Positions 7,840-16,052 are shown, numbered from the stretch's first letter. The stretch is 32,380 bases of DNA from Lactiplantibacillus herbarum (GCF_001039045.1 NZ_LFEE01000042.1:8236-40615); one strand, 5' to 3'. Notes: generated by a model from the sequence alone, not told the origin. Numbers and translations are program-made.

Positions 7840-7975
7840 CAGTGGTCAGTACTAGCTCAGCTGTGGGGACTGGTTCAAGCCTGAGAAGCAGTCTTGAACC
7901 TCGCTTTGACCATCGGCAGAATACGCCACCTTCACAGCACCACTAGTACTATCCACTTCCGGCTAGACTGGTTTA
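7840..7975. repeat. long imperfect palindrome
   Basis: GTGGTCAGTACTAG..GCTGTGG (7844-7875) is inverted as CTTCACAGC..CTAGTACTATCCAC (about 7931-7960), around an inner hairpin GGTTCAAG/CTTGAACC (7880-7911). No ORF. Its cores differ from those of the element at 1959, so it is a different structured repeat type. It fills most of the 278 bp between the ATPase unit and the 3' end of adenine deaminase; the remainder is A/T-rich and featureless. Confidence 0.6.
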
Positions 7976-8059
7976 CGTGCAGATAATCACTTTTTATTTA
8001 GGAGAAAAATAAATATGAACTAAGAATGTAGTAATTGAACTGAAATTAAGCGGAGCGGC

Positions 8060-9766
8060 TTAAATACTGATTGATTTGCTTTGTTCATCCTTAGACGTTG
8101 TTCGCTCAACTGCAATCAAATCAAAACTAGCGTAGTCAAACAAGCCGCGAGCCGTTAATTTGAGTGTTGGAATTACTGGTAATGTCAAAAATGACAGCGT
8201 GATGAACGGATCAAATGTCATTGGCCGTTCACTGATTTGCTGATAGGCCCTCTTCAGGTCAGCTAATTGGTCCGCCGCAACTTGATAGCTAGCAGATGAC
8301 AGTAAACCACCAACTGCTAACGGCATCGTGGCGAGAATCTGCTGGTCATCACTGACGGCAATCCCACCATTGGTTGCCGTAATCTGGGCGATTGCACGTA
8401 GGATGGCTTCATCGCTGGTTCCAACAGCCACAATGTTATGAGCATCGTGAGCAATCGTTCCCGCTACGGCGCCATGCTTTAATTGGAAACCATGCACCAG
8501 CCCCACACCGACCTTACCAGTATTGTGATGGCGTTCAACCACCACCATCTTCAAGATGTCTTGGTCAGTATCAGCTTCAAAATTGTCACTCGCTGCAACT
8601 TTTTCAATCAAATGATCCGTTTCAATATGATTGGGTTGCACGCCAATCACGTTAACGTCACCCGTCAACAGTGGGAGTTTGAAGTCTGCTAACTTGGCAT
8701 GTTGTTGCACCTTTGTCGCTGTGAATGGGAGTGGCTTGGTAGCTGTCTCCGTAGCCCACTGACCACTCTTCATCGTCTTAACCACCTGAACTTGTTCCAG
8801 GTTATCCAGTACAACGAGATCGGCTAGTTGCCCAGCTGACAACCGCCCGCGATCCGTTAAACGGTGGGCTGTGGCGCCATTAACGCTAGCTAAAGTATAG
8901 GCAAGTGCTGGCCGCATGCCACTTTTGATTGCTAACCGGACGTTATAGTCGATCGAGCCTTCCGTCATCAGATCACTGATGGTCTTATCATCCGTACAAA
9001 AGGCAAAGCGACTCGCATTAGCTTCCGTCACCGCACCAATCGTCGGCAATACGTCACGTTCAACGGTACCCTCCCGTAAGAAAACGTACATGCCAGCTTT
9101 AACCCGAGCTAACGCCTCGTCAACGGTCGTACACTCATGATCAGTGTCGAGACCAGCGTTACGCATCACATTCAGTTGATGAGCGTCCAAACCCGATGCG
9201 TGCCCATCCGCATGATAACCATTATCATAGGCGTCCTGAATCTTAGCTAACGTATCGACATCGCCCCGTTCAACCGCACCGTAATCCATCACTTCAGCTA
9301 GACCTTGAACTTCAGGCTGTTGATACAGTGGGCGTAAATCTGCTGCGTGTAAGGTCGCCCCGTTGTCGTCAAACGGCACACAGGGTACTGATGATGGGAG
9401 CATAAAACGAACATCCAGTTGTGTTTGGCGAGCATCATCGATTAAGTACTGGATACCGGCCGTCCCAGCAACATTTGCTAATTCGTGGGGATCGGTCACA
9501 ATTGTCGTCACACCGTGCTGTAACAGCACTTTGCCGAGTTCACTCGGTGTCACCATCGAACTTTCCATGTGAACGTGGGCATCAATCATTCCCGGAACGA
9601 TCCACTGACCACTAGCGTCAACGCGCTCAGTCGCTAGGTACGGTGCTTCCTTCAAGTTACTGATAATGCGACCATCTTTAATCCATAAGCTCGTTGCTTC
9701 AAATTCACGCGTATTAACATTTAATACCTGTGCACCTGTAATCACCATATCAACTGTTTTCGTCAT
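8060..9766 (-). CDS. adeC: adenine deaminase
   Basis: Amidohydrolase that converts adenine to hypoxanthine and ammonia in purine salvage; cytosolic, metal-dependent. 568 residues, the normal size. Metal-site motif DAHVHMESS (His64, His66), DPHELANVAG near 92-101, HADGHASGL near 187-195 and FCTDDKTISDL near 256-266 are all typical of adenine deaminase rather than of the adenosine deaminase fold. The C-terminal domain has GVGLVHGF and the HDAHNIVAVG motif. Start ATG behind GAGGGAG. The leader contains a purine aptamer and a strong hairpin, so expression should follow purine levels. Divergent from the SIS-domain gene. Confidence 0.96.
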   Translation of the reverse strand: MTKTVDMVITGAQVLNVNTREFEATSLWIKDGRIISNLKEAPYLATERVDASGQWIVPGMIDAHVHMESSMVTPSELGKVLLQHGVTTIVTDPHELANVAGTAGIQYLIDDARQTQLDVRFMLPSSVPCVPFDDNGATLHAADLRPLYQQPEVQGLAEVMDYGAVERGDVDTLAKIQDAYDNGYHADGHASGLDAHQLNVMRNAGLDTDHECTTVDEALARVKAGMYVFLREGTVERDVLPTIGAVTEANASRFAFCTDDKTISDLMTEGSIDYNVRLAIKSGMRPALAYTLASVNGATAHRLTDRGRLSAGQLADLVVLDNLEQVQVVKTMKSGQWATETATKPLPFTATKVQQHAKLADFKLPLLTGDVNVIGVQPNHIETDHLIEKVAASDNFEADTDQDILKMVVVERHHNTGKVGVGLVHGFQLKHGAVAGTIAHDAHNIVAVGTSDEAILRAIAQITATNGGIAVSDDQQILATMPLAVGGLLSSASYQVAADQLADLKRAYQQISERPMTFDPFITLSFLTLPVIPTLKLTARGLFDYASFDLIAVERTTSKDEQSKSISI

Positions 9767-9800
9767 CTTCTGCTCCCTCTCACCTGTTCAGTCTGTGTCA

Positions 9801-9863
9801 TCTGCTTAGCCTACGGAGAAAGCAGACGGGTCCACACGGCAAATTAAGCAGTGTGGACCCGTC
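9801..9863 (-). terminator. riboswitch expression-platform hairpins
   Basis: On the minus strand GACGGGTCCACAC and GTGTGGACCCGTC (9825-9863) form a perfect 13 bp stem followed by TGCTTTCT, a weak U-rich tail. A second small stem TCTGCTT/AAGCAGA (9801-9826) overlaps its 3' edge. GTCCA in the stem can instead pair with TGGAC at the 3' edge of the aptamer, a plausible antiterminator. The mechanism is inferred. Confidence 0.6.
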
Positions 9864-9873
9864 GACTCAATTC

Positions 9874-9939
9874 GCTTATAGTCCAGTGTTTACGGCACTG
9901 GGTAGAAACTCGCCATCCATATCATGGCATTATATAGGC
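9874..9939 (-). ncRNA. purine riboswitch aptamer (guanine/hypoxanthine class)
   Basis: Minus strand: P1 GCCTATATA with TATAAGC, P2 GCCAT/ATGGC with loop GATATGG, J2/3 GAGTTTCTAC, P3 CCAGTG/CACTGG with loop CCGTAAA, and J3/1 ACTAT. All conserved blocks of the purine family are present. The specificity base (position 74 in the xpt aptamer) is C, which selects guanine/hypoxanthine over adenine. It lies between its promoter and adeC. Confidence 0.92.
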
Positions 9940-9967
9940 AATTTGTTTACTTGATAAATTGTTCCTT

Positions 9968-9996
9968 ACTTTACCAGCCTTTTCGTTAGGGCGCAA
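9968..9996 (-). promoter_or_regulatory. promoter of the purine riboswitch/adeC transcript
   Basis: Minus-strand TTGCGC (9991-9996), 17 bp spacer, TAAAGT (9968-9973). Transcription would start about 20 bases before the aptamer. Confidence 0.55.
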
Positions 9997-10157
9997 CCCT
10001 CAATCTGTAAATTGAAATTAGCATCAGGTATTAACCGCGCCAGCTGCTTTAAATTACAAATTAAAATCATCGCCATAATTTATGTGACTTTTGGTTCTTT
10101 TATACTCGCAATTAGGCTAGAATTAACAATGATATTTTTTATAAGGAGCTGATACTT

Positions 10158-11267
10158 TTGATGATGATGAATAACCCGACGATGTTGTCATACATCCGCC
10201 GGGAACAACCCGTTTTGGAGCGACTATTAGCGAGCTACCCTAAACAGATTACCGCAGCCCTAGCTGATGCACCCCAACAAGCCCAGCGTTGGTTAGTGCT
10301 CGCCAGTGGTTCAGGTATTAACGCCGCAAACAGTGCGCGTTTTTACATGCAAAAAATTGCTGGCCTTCAGGTGACAGTGATGGCGGCCGAACAATACTTA
10401 GCCTACGAAACGGCTGATCCTAACGTTGACGTGATTATTGGCGTGACCCTAACTGCCAGCGATGCAACCCTTCAAGGTGCCATCGAAAAAGCTAAGGCAG
10501 CGAGTCAAGCACACACGATTATGCTGACTAACCAAAAAGGCACCGAACTAGTTGAACTCGCCGACGTCTCATGTGATCTATTAACCGGTAAAGAAACGAT
10601 TCCGTACATCACACTGAGCTTTCAGGCTATCGTGCTCGCTTTGATGCTACTAGCCCTGCGCAGCGCTGAAAATCAGGGCTTATTAGACGAGCTCACTATT
10701 AATCAAGAGTTGGACGAATTAGGGTTCTTGATTGAAAGCATGACCCACACGGTCCAACAGGCCAACGATTTCTACCGTAAATTCACGATCGACTTCACTA
10801 ACGCACCAGCCTTTAGCGCTATCGGTGCTGACGTTTTAGCTGGCACACTCGCTGAAATGCAGTCGAAGTTCCCCGCCATCTTACGGGTACCGACCCATGG
10901 CTATTCATTAACCGAATTCACTTCGAGCGGCTTTATGGGCGCTCACGAAAATCATCGTCAGTTTTATATCGAACTTGAGACCAATTCAACTGACATGGAT
11001 GGGTTACAAGCCGTTAAAACTTATGAATCACGGCTAACGCCCCACATCTACACTATTAGTTTGACGGGGGCTGATCCTGAAATTGATGACGAACAAACGT
11101 TACAATTAGAAGCCGTCACCGATCCATATAAAGCACCATTAATCGCCATTATTCCGTTCCAAGTACTGGCCTGGTTCATCGCTAAGTCACGCGGTATTAA
11201 CTTGAACCATCCCCGTTTTGCAGATTTTCAATCAACGATTAATCCTGAACAAGCTAGTCAAAACTAA
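10158..11267 (+). CDS. SIS-domain sugar-phosphate protein
   Basis: 369 residues with two SIS (sugar isomerase) folds, as in the isomerase half of glucosamine-6-phosphate synthase and in fructosamine-6-phosphate deglycases. The first SIS has LVLASGSGINAANSARF (about 46-62) and DVIIGVTLTASDATLQ (about 93-108), where the usual S-x-S/T-G-x-T is altered. The second starts near AFSAIGADVLAGTLAEMQSKF with its glutamate. There is no glutaminase domain. The substrate is unknown; an amino-sugar or fructosamine phosphate is the family guess. The start could be TTG 10158 (9 bases after AAGGAG) or one of three ATGs at 10161-10167. Divergent from adeC, monocistronic. Confidence 0.85.
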   Translation: MMMMNNPTMLSYIRREQPVLERLLASYPKQITAALADAPQQAQRWLVLASGSGINAANSARFYMQKIAGLQVTVMAAEQYLAYETADPNVDVIIGVTLTASDATLQGAIEKAKAASQAHTIMLTNQKGTELVELADVSCDLLTGKETIPYITLSFQAIVLALMLLALRSAENQGLLDELTINQELDELGFLIESMTHTVQQANDFYRKFTIDFTNAPAFSAIGADVLAGTLAEMQSKFPAILRVPTHGYSLTEFTSSGFMGAHENHRQFYIELETNSTDMDGLQAVKTYESRLTPHIYTISLTGADPEIDDEQTLQLEAVTDPYKAPLIAIIPFQVLAWFIAKSRGINLNHPRFADFQSTINPEQASQN

Positions 11268-11275
11268 TCACAACT

Positions 11276-11333
11276 AAAAACATCACCGGTAGTCGCGCTA
11301 AATTTCAGCGGTCACTACCAGTGATGTTTTTTT
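11276..11333. terminator. bidirectional terminator
   Basis: AAAAACATCACCGGTAGT..CGCT pairs with AGCG..ACTACCAGTGATGTTTTTTT. It serves the SIS gene and, from the other side, the convergent transporter, whose stop codon overlaps its T-run. Confidence 0.9.
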
Positions 11334-12774
11334 AATTACCTTGAACTTCGGTCGCTACCATACCGTCATGCACTAATCGACTATCTGACGCGTGTTTCAG
11401 GTGCGCCACACCAACTCCAGTAAACCCACTAATCACGGAAATAACCGGGCAAAGTAGACTGAAGAAAGCGAATGGCAAGTACTGAACAGTTGGTACACCT
11501 AAAGTAGTGGCTAAGAAGACCCCACCAACACCCCATGGCACGAGGTAATTGATGACGGTCCCGCCGTCTTCCAACACTCGGCCCAACGCATTACCAGCTA
11601 AACCACCGTCAGTGAAAGCTTGGCGAAAAGCCCGCCCTGGCAAGATAATCGATAAGAACTGTTCACCAACGAAGACGTTGACCCCGATACAGGTTAAGAT
11701 ACCCGCTAGAATTAGTTTGCCGTCACTATTTAAATGCTTAGCAACCGGAGTCATGATCTGATTGATCAGCCCGAATTTCACCAGTAAGCCACCTAATGAC
11801 AAGGTCACAACGATTAACGCTACCATGCTCATCATACTGACAATCCCACCACGTGATAAGAGCGTGTCGACGCTAGTATTACCAGTCTTTGAAACAAAGC
11901 CTGTGTTGATAATTGCAGCTAACTTAGTCATTGATAAGCTAGGTTGTTCGAATAGAATCAGACCAGCGGAAACAAAGATGTTCAGTAACATCGTGGGAAT
12001 CGCTGGCATTTTGAAGCCGGCACAGATAAAGACCAGAACGATTGGTAATAGTGACAACGCTGAAATACTGAAGTGACCGTTTAAGACGGCAACCATCTGA
12101 TCAATCTTAGCCAAGCTAGTGCTCGTATTGCTGTGACCTAAAATGGCGAATAAGCCTAATGAGATGACACCGGCAGGTAAGGTACTCCACAGGATGTGTT
12201 TGATATGCGTAAATAAGTCGGTATCAACCACGGCCGATGCTAAATTGTTAGTTTCTGAAAGTGGTGATAATTTATCGCCAAAGATCCCACCACTGATAAT
12301 GGCACCTGCGACTAACGCGGGGTTCAAGTTCATCGTGACACCCATTCCGAAGAAGGCAATCCCGACCGTTGATGTGACGGTAAAGGCACTACCGACCGCC
12401 GCTCCAACTAGCGTGCAGACAATGAAAACGGATGGTAGGAACCACTGAATATTGATAATCTTAAACCCAATCACCATCAACGTTGGGATCGTCCCCGCAG
12501 CAATCCAAGTTGAAATCATGGCACCGATTAAGATAAAAATGAAGATCGGCACGATGCCTTTATCGATACCTTCTTTGATTCCAGCGTTAACAGCCGTCCA
12601 AGGAAACCCGCGCAGCATGGCCCACGCCGTCACGACACCCATTGCCAGTAGTACTGGCACTTGAGGTGATAAGCCAAATCCAATCACGCCTAGACTCATA
12701 ATTCCTAACACAGCTAACAAGACGATGACAGCTTCCAAAGTATTAACTTGTGGTTCACTCGTCGTTTTTTTCAT
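11332..12774 (-). CDS. NhaC-family transporter, probably for tyrosine
   Basis: 480 residues, 11-12 membrane helices, NhaC (Na+/H+ antiporter) superfamily: conserved AIISGGIFGDKLSPLSETNNLASAV (about 158-182) and the SKTGNTSVDTLLSRGG and NVFVGEQFLS segments. Although named for sodium/proton exchange, this family also contains amino-acid transporters. The leader is a T-box whose specifier is TAC, so the gene should be switched on when tRNA-Tyr is uncharged; this points to tyrosine (or a precursor) uptake, as proposed for YheL-type proteins in Firmicutes. Start ATG behind AAGGAG. The NhaC fold is firm; the substrate is inferred from regulation. Confidence 0.92.
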   Translation of the reverse strand: MKKTTSEPQVNTLEAVIVLLAVLGIMSLGVIGFGLSPQVPVLLAMGVVTAWAMLRGFPWTAVNAGIKEGIDKGIVPIFIFILIGAMISTWIAAGTIPTLMVIGFKIINIQWFLPSVFIVCTLVGAAVGSAFTVTSTVGIAFFGMGVTMNLNPALVAGAIISGGIFGDKLSPLSETNNLASAVVDTDLFTHIKHILWSTLPAGVISLGLFAILGHSNTSTSLAKIDQMVAVLNGHFSISALSLLPIVLVFICAGFKMPAIPTMLLNIFVSAGLILFEQPSLSMTKLAAIINTGFVSKTGNTSVDTLLSRGGIVSMMSMVALIVVTLSLGGLLVKFGLINQIMTPVAKHLNSDGKLILAGILTCIGVNVFVGEQFLSIILPGRAFRQAFTDGGLAGNALGRVLEDGGTVINYLVPWGVGGVFLATTLGVPTVQYLPFAFFSLLCPVISVISGFTGVGVAHLKHASDSRLVHDGMVATEVQGN

Positions 12775-12887
12775 TATTCAAGCACTCCTTAGATTAAAAC
12801 TAGTTCCGTAACCAACCGTGACCGTTGTTTTAATATCGTGCTAACCCACCACATCGTTTACTCGTCATCATTCTCATCCTCTTCATC

Positions 12888-12931
12888 AAAAAAATCGCCC
12901 CCATTGTTCATTAAGAACAACAGGGACGATT
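12888..12931 (-). terminator. T-box terminator
   Basis: Minus strand: AATCGTCCC..TTGTTC pairs with GAACAAT..GGGGCGATT, then seven T. It competes with the antiterminator that includes the T-box sequence at 12940-12952. Confidence 0.92.
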
Positions 12932-13139
12932 AGACTAGTCGCGGTACCACCCAGGTTGAGGATTAGCTACTAATCCCCCACTCACTAGAAGATAACGGTT
13001 CTAGTTATTACCCGTTCAACTGAAACTCGGTTACCGTATTTGGACCACAGTTCCTGCCCGGTTCGCAGCAACCACCGGCTTCCTGACACACAGAACTGCG
13101 TCTACTTGATGTAACGTTCGACGTTCACTTATTAACTTG
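12932..13139 (-). ncRNA. T-box leader, tyrosine specifier
   Basis: The minus strand carries the T-box core GGGTGGTACCGCG (12940-12952). Upstream is a large stem I with the S-turn AGTA (in ATCAAGTAGACGC) facing the specifier loop CCAAATACGG; the stem GTTAC/GTAAC closes the loop. The codon in the specifier position is TAC (plus strand 13036-13038), tyrosine. The leader reads uncharged tRNA-Tyr and prevents termination at 12888. Confidence 0.9.
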
Positions 13140-13145
13140 TGGTTA

Positions 13146-13174
13146 ACTTTACCACCACGTTTTCTAATCGTCAA
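13146..13174 (-). promoter_or_regulatory. promoter of the T-box transcript
   Basis: Minus-strand TTGACG (13169-13174), 17 bp spacer, TAAAGT (13146-13151), just before stem I. Confidence 0.7.
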
Positions 13175-13263
13175 GCAATAATTTAATCTTATTTTAATTT
13201 AAGCCGGTTTTATTTAAGTAGCACGCTTTCTAATTCATACTAGCCTGTCCTAACTGATCAGCC

Positions 13264-13309
13264 AAAAAAGCTTGTTCAATCCTAACTTCTGTTAAGACTG
13301 AACAAGCTC
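13264..13309 (-). terminator. intrinsic terminator
   Basis: Minus strand GAGCTTGTTCAGTCTTAACAG pairs back through TTGAACAAGC and is followed by six T. It ends the DUF915-like hydrolase transcript. Confidence 0.85.
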
Positions 13310-13318
13310 ATAATCGCA

Positions 13319-14215
13319 TTACCAGAGGAACGTGATCAATTTATTAGCCACACTAGGATTCTGATTCAACGCACAGTGTGCTGCATCCGATCCGCTATAA
13401 AAGGCTTCCTGATACTGGGAGAGTTTTCCTCGTAACAAATACTGGACTGAACGTGCCGAAGCGACGCCCACAAAACCGTCATTGTTATACCCCGTATCGG
13501 TATCGCCATAAACGTTCAGCAACTTAACGTGCTTAGGAAAATTATTCCGATAACTCAACATTTCGGTAAAATGCTTCGTAAATCGTACTGGTTTGATCGC
13601 CAGCCGCTTCAATTCAGTTTCGGTCTGCGTACTGAGAAAACCCGTCAAACCATCAAATGGTCCCGCAATCGTCACCATCTTATTCAACGTTGGCGTCCGT
13701 TTGTCATGACCGTATTTTAGAGCCTGATTAACAATATCATTCGAACCCAGCGAATGCCCGACCGCGTTATACTTAGTGACGCCATACTTGGTCTTCAGCT
13801 GCACTAAGACTTGGTGTAACCAGTAAATCTGAGTCTTCTGTGAAGCGTGACTGTCCTGAAAGACAATCTGCACCATCGGATTCTTGAGTGACTTATTCCA
13901 ATATCCTTTGAAAGCCATCACACCATTTTTATAGACGTGAACGACTAGTGCTTTTTGTGCTGCACCGGTTCGCTCCGCCTTATTGATCAAATAATTGGTA
14001 GAGTACGCCCCACCGTTATAACCGTGTAAAAAGACCGTCGCCGTCCGTGACTGCTGATACTGATTGCTCAGTACCCGGTCCGATCCCGATGTCAATTGGC
14101 TGGTCACTTTTGTAATCTTCGGATCGTTACGCCGGGCACCAATCAGAACCACCGCTGTGCTGATTATAAAAGCGAGCAGTGCAAATTGCAGCACCGTTCG
14201 ATATCGTTTCGCCAA
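13319..14215 (-). CDS. membrane-anchored alpha/beta hydrolase (DUF915-like)
   Basis: Serine hydrolase-like protein of the DUF915 family, common in lactobacilli and annotated there as cell-surface hydrolase. A hydrophobic N-terminal segment (VLQFALLAFIISTAVVLIGA) acts as signal anchor, the rest being outside. Motifs: TVFLHGYNGGAYS (oxyanion region), AVGHSLGSND with the nucleophile Ser, VYGDTDTGYNNDGFVG with the likely acid, and SDAAHCALNQNP with the His. The substrate is unknown. I prefer the TTG at 14215 (product begins MAKRYRTVLQ), preceded by GAAGGG at 10 bases; an ATG at 14233 or a TTG at 14281 in the same frame is less well supported. Monocistronic. Confidence 0.85.
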   Translation of the reverse strand: MAKRYRTVLQFALLAFIISTAVVLIGARRNDPKITKVTSQLTSGSDRVLSNQYQQSRTATVFLHGYNGGAYSTNYLINKAERTGAAQKALVVHVYKNGVMAFKGYWNKSLKNPMVQIVFQDSHASQKTQIYWLHQVLVQLKTKYGVTKYNAVGHSLGSNDIVNQALKYGHDKRTPTLNKMVTIAGPFDGLTGFLSTQTETELKRLAIKPVRFTKHFTEMLSYRNNFPKHVKLLNVYGDTDTGYNNDGFVGVASARSVQYLLRGKLSQYQEAFYSGSDAAHCALNQNPSVANKLITFLW

Positions 14216-14373
14216 AATTATCGTACCCTTCATCTGTTTAACATACCTACTTATTTTACTCGTGTAAACGTAAATAACCAATGGTCGATTTCACAGGTTG
14301 GCCACTACGATTTTTAAATAAAAAAATTCGTTATTTAGGGAACTTTATTCATACTAATTTAAGCACTACTCAC

Positions 14374-14408
14374 TATAATGGAATTAACGGGTTAAATAAC
14401 TTTAACCC
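14374..14408 (+). promoter_or_regulatory. -10 box and palindromic operator
   Basis: TATAAT (14374-14379) is followed by the perfect inverted repeat GGGTTAAA-TAAC-TTTAACCC (14389-14408), starting about where transcription would begin. A likely repressor site, or a 5' hairpin, for the YutG-like gene. No good -35 is visible. Confidence 0.5.
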
Positions 14409-14438
14409 AACTAATACATGCAATTATTGGAGGGCCTC

Positions 14439-14939
14439 ATGGAAAAACCAACGTTTAAGTATCCCGACAAAGCCGCGTACGATTTTGTGACCACAGCACT
14501 GACTGCTAAAGGCATCACCGCGAACGAAATTGCTAAGATCACTTATAACTTACAGATCAAATACGTCCCTAGCTTGACCATTGAAGAATGTGAACTAGAA
14601 ACTCAGGAAGTATTGCATAAACGCGAAATCCTCAATAACGCAATGGTCGCACTTGAACTGGACCGTTTAGCAACTGCCGGCCAGCTGAATGAACCTTTGC
14701 AGACGATTATTGCCAGTGATGCTGGCGTCTTCGGTGTTGATGAAGGCCTCGCACTCAACATGGCCAATATCTACGGTACTATTGGTGTGACCAACTATGG
14801 ATACGTTGATAAAGTTAAAGAAGGTATCATCGAGCAACTCGACACGGATAAATCAGGCGTTGTTAACACCTTTATTGATGACGTCGTTGGTGCAATTGCA
14901 GCAGCGGTTGCGGCTAAGATTGCACATAAATACGCTTAA
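14439..14939 (+). CDS. YutG/PgpA-superfamily protein
   Basis: 166 residues, related to phosphatidylglycerophosphatase A and B. subtilis YutG: LTAKGITANEIAKITYNLQ, VLHKREILNNAMVALELDRLA, PLQTIIASDAGVFGVDEGLALNMANIYGTIGVTN (in pieces) and VVNTFIDDVVGAIAAAVAAKIAH are all family blocks. PgpA dephosphorylates phosphatidylglycerol phosphate, but YutG-type proteins lack the long hydrophobic helices, and a phosphatase role here is only a family inference. The start is the ATG at 14439, directly after TTGGAGGGCCTC; an ATG 21 bases earlier in frame has no ribosome site. Monocistronic, with its own promoter and terminator. Confidence 0.85.
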   Translation: MEKPTFKYPDKAAYDFVTTALTAKGITANEIAKITYNLQIKYVPSLTIEECELETQEVLHKREILNNAMVALELDRLATAGQLNEPLQTIIASDAGVFGVDEGLALNMANIYGTIGVTNYGYVDKVKEGIIEQLDTDKSGVVNTFIDDVVGAIAAAVAAKIAHKYA

Positions 14940-14962
14940 TTTCAGCACTAATTCTAAACAGT

Positions 14963-15021
14963 AAAAAAGCGTCAGTTACCTGCTCTCATCAGTTTATGAT
15001 GGCAGATAGCCGACGTTTTTT
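14963..15021 (+). terminator. intrinsic terminator
   Basis: AAAAAAGCGTC pairs with GACGTTTTTT around an inner CTGC..TCATC/GATG..GCAG hairpin. Confidence 0.85.
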
Positions 15022-15071
15022 ATTCACAATCTACTTTAGAAACTACGACAGTGTCTCTCAACTCCGCCGTC

Positions 15072-15482
15072 TTAAGCCATTTGATGTTGATGCTGGGCCA
15101 TTTCTTGCATCTTCAATACCCGTTGATCACGTGGAATAAACATCCGAATCTCATCTTGATTAAAACCACATAATAGGCGGTGGTCATCAAAAATAATCGG
15201 TCTCCGTAACAACTGCGGTGTCTGACTTAGTACCCGTACAGCTTCACTTAGCGACATATCCTCAATAGGGGTTGTCTTGCTAAGTTGATGATAAGCATTA
15301 GATTTAGTACTAATCAAATCATCAATACCATTATAGGTATACTGCAATAAATGTTTAATTTCAGTTTCAGTCAGCGGCTGTGCATTCATATTACGTTCAT
15401 GGAACGGAATCCGGTGCTCAAGTAGCCAGCGGTGGGCCTTGCGACAACTTGCGGTACTAGGTAACACACATAAGTTTATCAT
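15072..15482 (-). CDS. Spx/ArsC-family regulator paralogue
   Basis: 136 residues. The thioredoxin-like Spx fold is clear: N-terminal SCRKAHRWLLEHRIPFHERN and C-terminal LLRRPIIFDDHRLLCGFNQDEI, both nearly diagnostic for Spx. Spx binds the RNA polymerase alpha C-terminal domain and redirects transcription during thiol and other stress. Odd: the redox CxxC is TASC here (Thr10, Cys13), so the disulfide switch of classical Spx is absent. A Gln/His-rich tail (KMQEMAQHQHQMA) is short and differs from SpxA. Start ATG behind GGGGA; the leader has a 7 bp inverted repeat at 15510. Several Spx paralogues are normal in lactobacilli. Confidence 0.88.
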   Translation of the reverse strand: MINLCVLPSTASCRKAHRWLLEHRIPFHERNMNAQPLTETEIKHLLQYTYNGIDDLISTKSNAYHQLSKTTPIEDMSLSEAVRVLSQTPQLLRRPIIFDDHRLLCGFNQDEIRMFIPRDQRVLKMQEMAQHQHQMA

Positions 15483-15509
15483 AAATATATCCCCAATCTT
15501 GCTTGCCTA

Positions 15510-15539
15510 ACAGTGCGCTCCCCCATCATTGTGCACTGT
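15510..15539 (-). promoter_or_regulatory. inverted repeat in spx-like leader
   Basis: ACAGTGC and GCACTGT (15510-15516 and 15533-15539), perfect 7 bp arms about 30 bp before the start codon. Operator or 5' hairpin, regulator unknown. Confidence 0.4.
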
Positions 15540-15677
15540 AATAGTTGACGTCATTAATTAACAACTTAATAATAGCAAAACCGCCACCTAATTGCTAGCG
15601 TTTTCAAGAAATAATTAAAATAATTTGATTGGCGCAGTTTATCGTAACGCTTAGCTACAACTATGAAATTACTCATA

Positions 15678-16052
15678 TTAAAAGATTGATAAATCGCCCT
15701 TAGCCACTAGATAGTCGCGTAGAACCACTGCTTGATTATGCTGCTCATCCTTCGCACCATATAATAAAATGACATTAGTTTTCTGTAATTGTACCGTAAT
15801 TTTAGCTACTAATTCCGGCGTTAGTTTGTTAAGCTGTAGCTCTTTCTGATAGCGGACCACAAACTCTGGATACTTTTCAGGATCGTGATCGAACCACTGG
15901 CGTAACGCCGTTGATGGTGCAATTTCTTTGACCCACTCGTCCAGATGAGCATTCACCTTAGAAATTCCACGAGGCCATAGACGGTCAACTAATAACCGAT
16001 AGCCATCCAAATCAACTGGTTTCGTATAGATTCGTTCTAACTTCAGTTGCAT
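15678..16052 (-). CDS. DUF488 (YeaO-like) protein
   Basis: 124 residues, full length for the small DUF488 family. Family blocks: RIYTKPVDLDGYRLLVDRLWPRG in two pieces at the start (residues 7-29), DEWVKEIAPSTALRQWF (about 38-54), ILLYGAKDEQHNQAVVLRDYL (about 95-115). These proteins are small, cytosolic and of unknown function; the motifs suggest an enzyme. Start ATG with a GAAGATGATAAG ribosome region. The TTGTAC..TATAAA promoter-like pair lies about 35-60 bp upstream. No terminator is obvious after it; the 195 bp to the spx-like gene is A/T-rich. Confidence 0.85.
   Translation of the reverse strand: MQLKLERIYTKPVDLDGYRLLVDRLWPRGISKVNAHLDEWVKEIAPSTALRQWFDHDPEKYPEFVVRYQKELQLNKLTPELVAKITVQLQKTNVILLYGAKDEQHNQAVVLRDYLVAKGDLSIF

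Noticed and set aside
11549-12664. Chain of plus-strand ORFs opposite the NhaC gene
   Set aside because: Same codon-bias shadow effect; no starts with ribosome sites.
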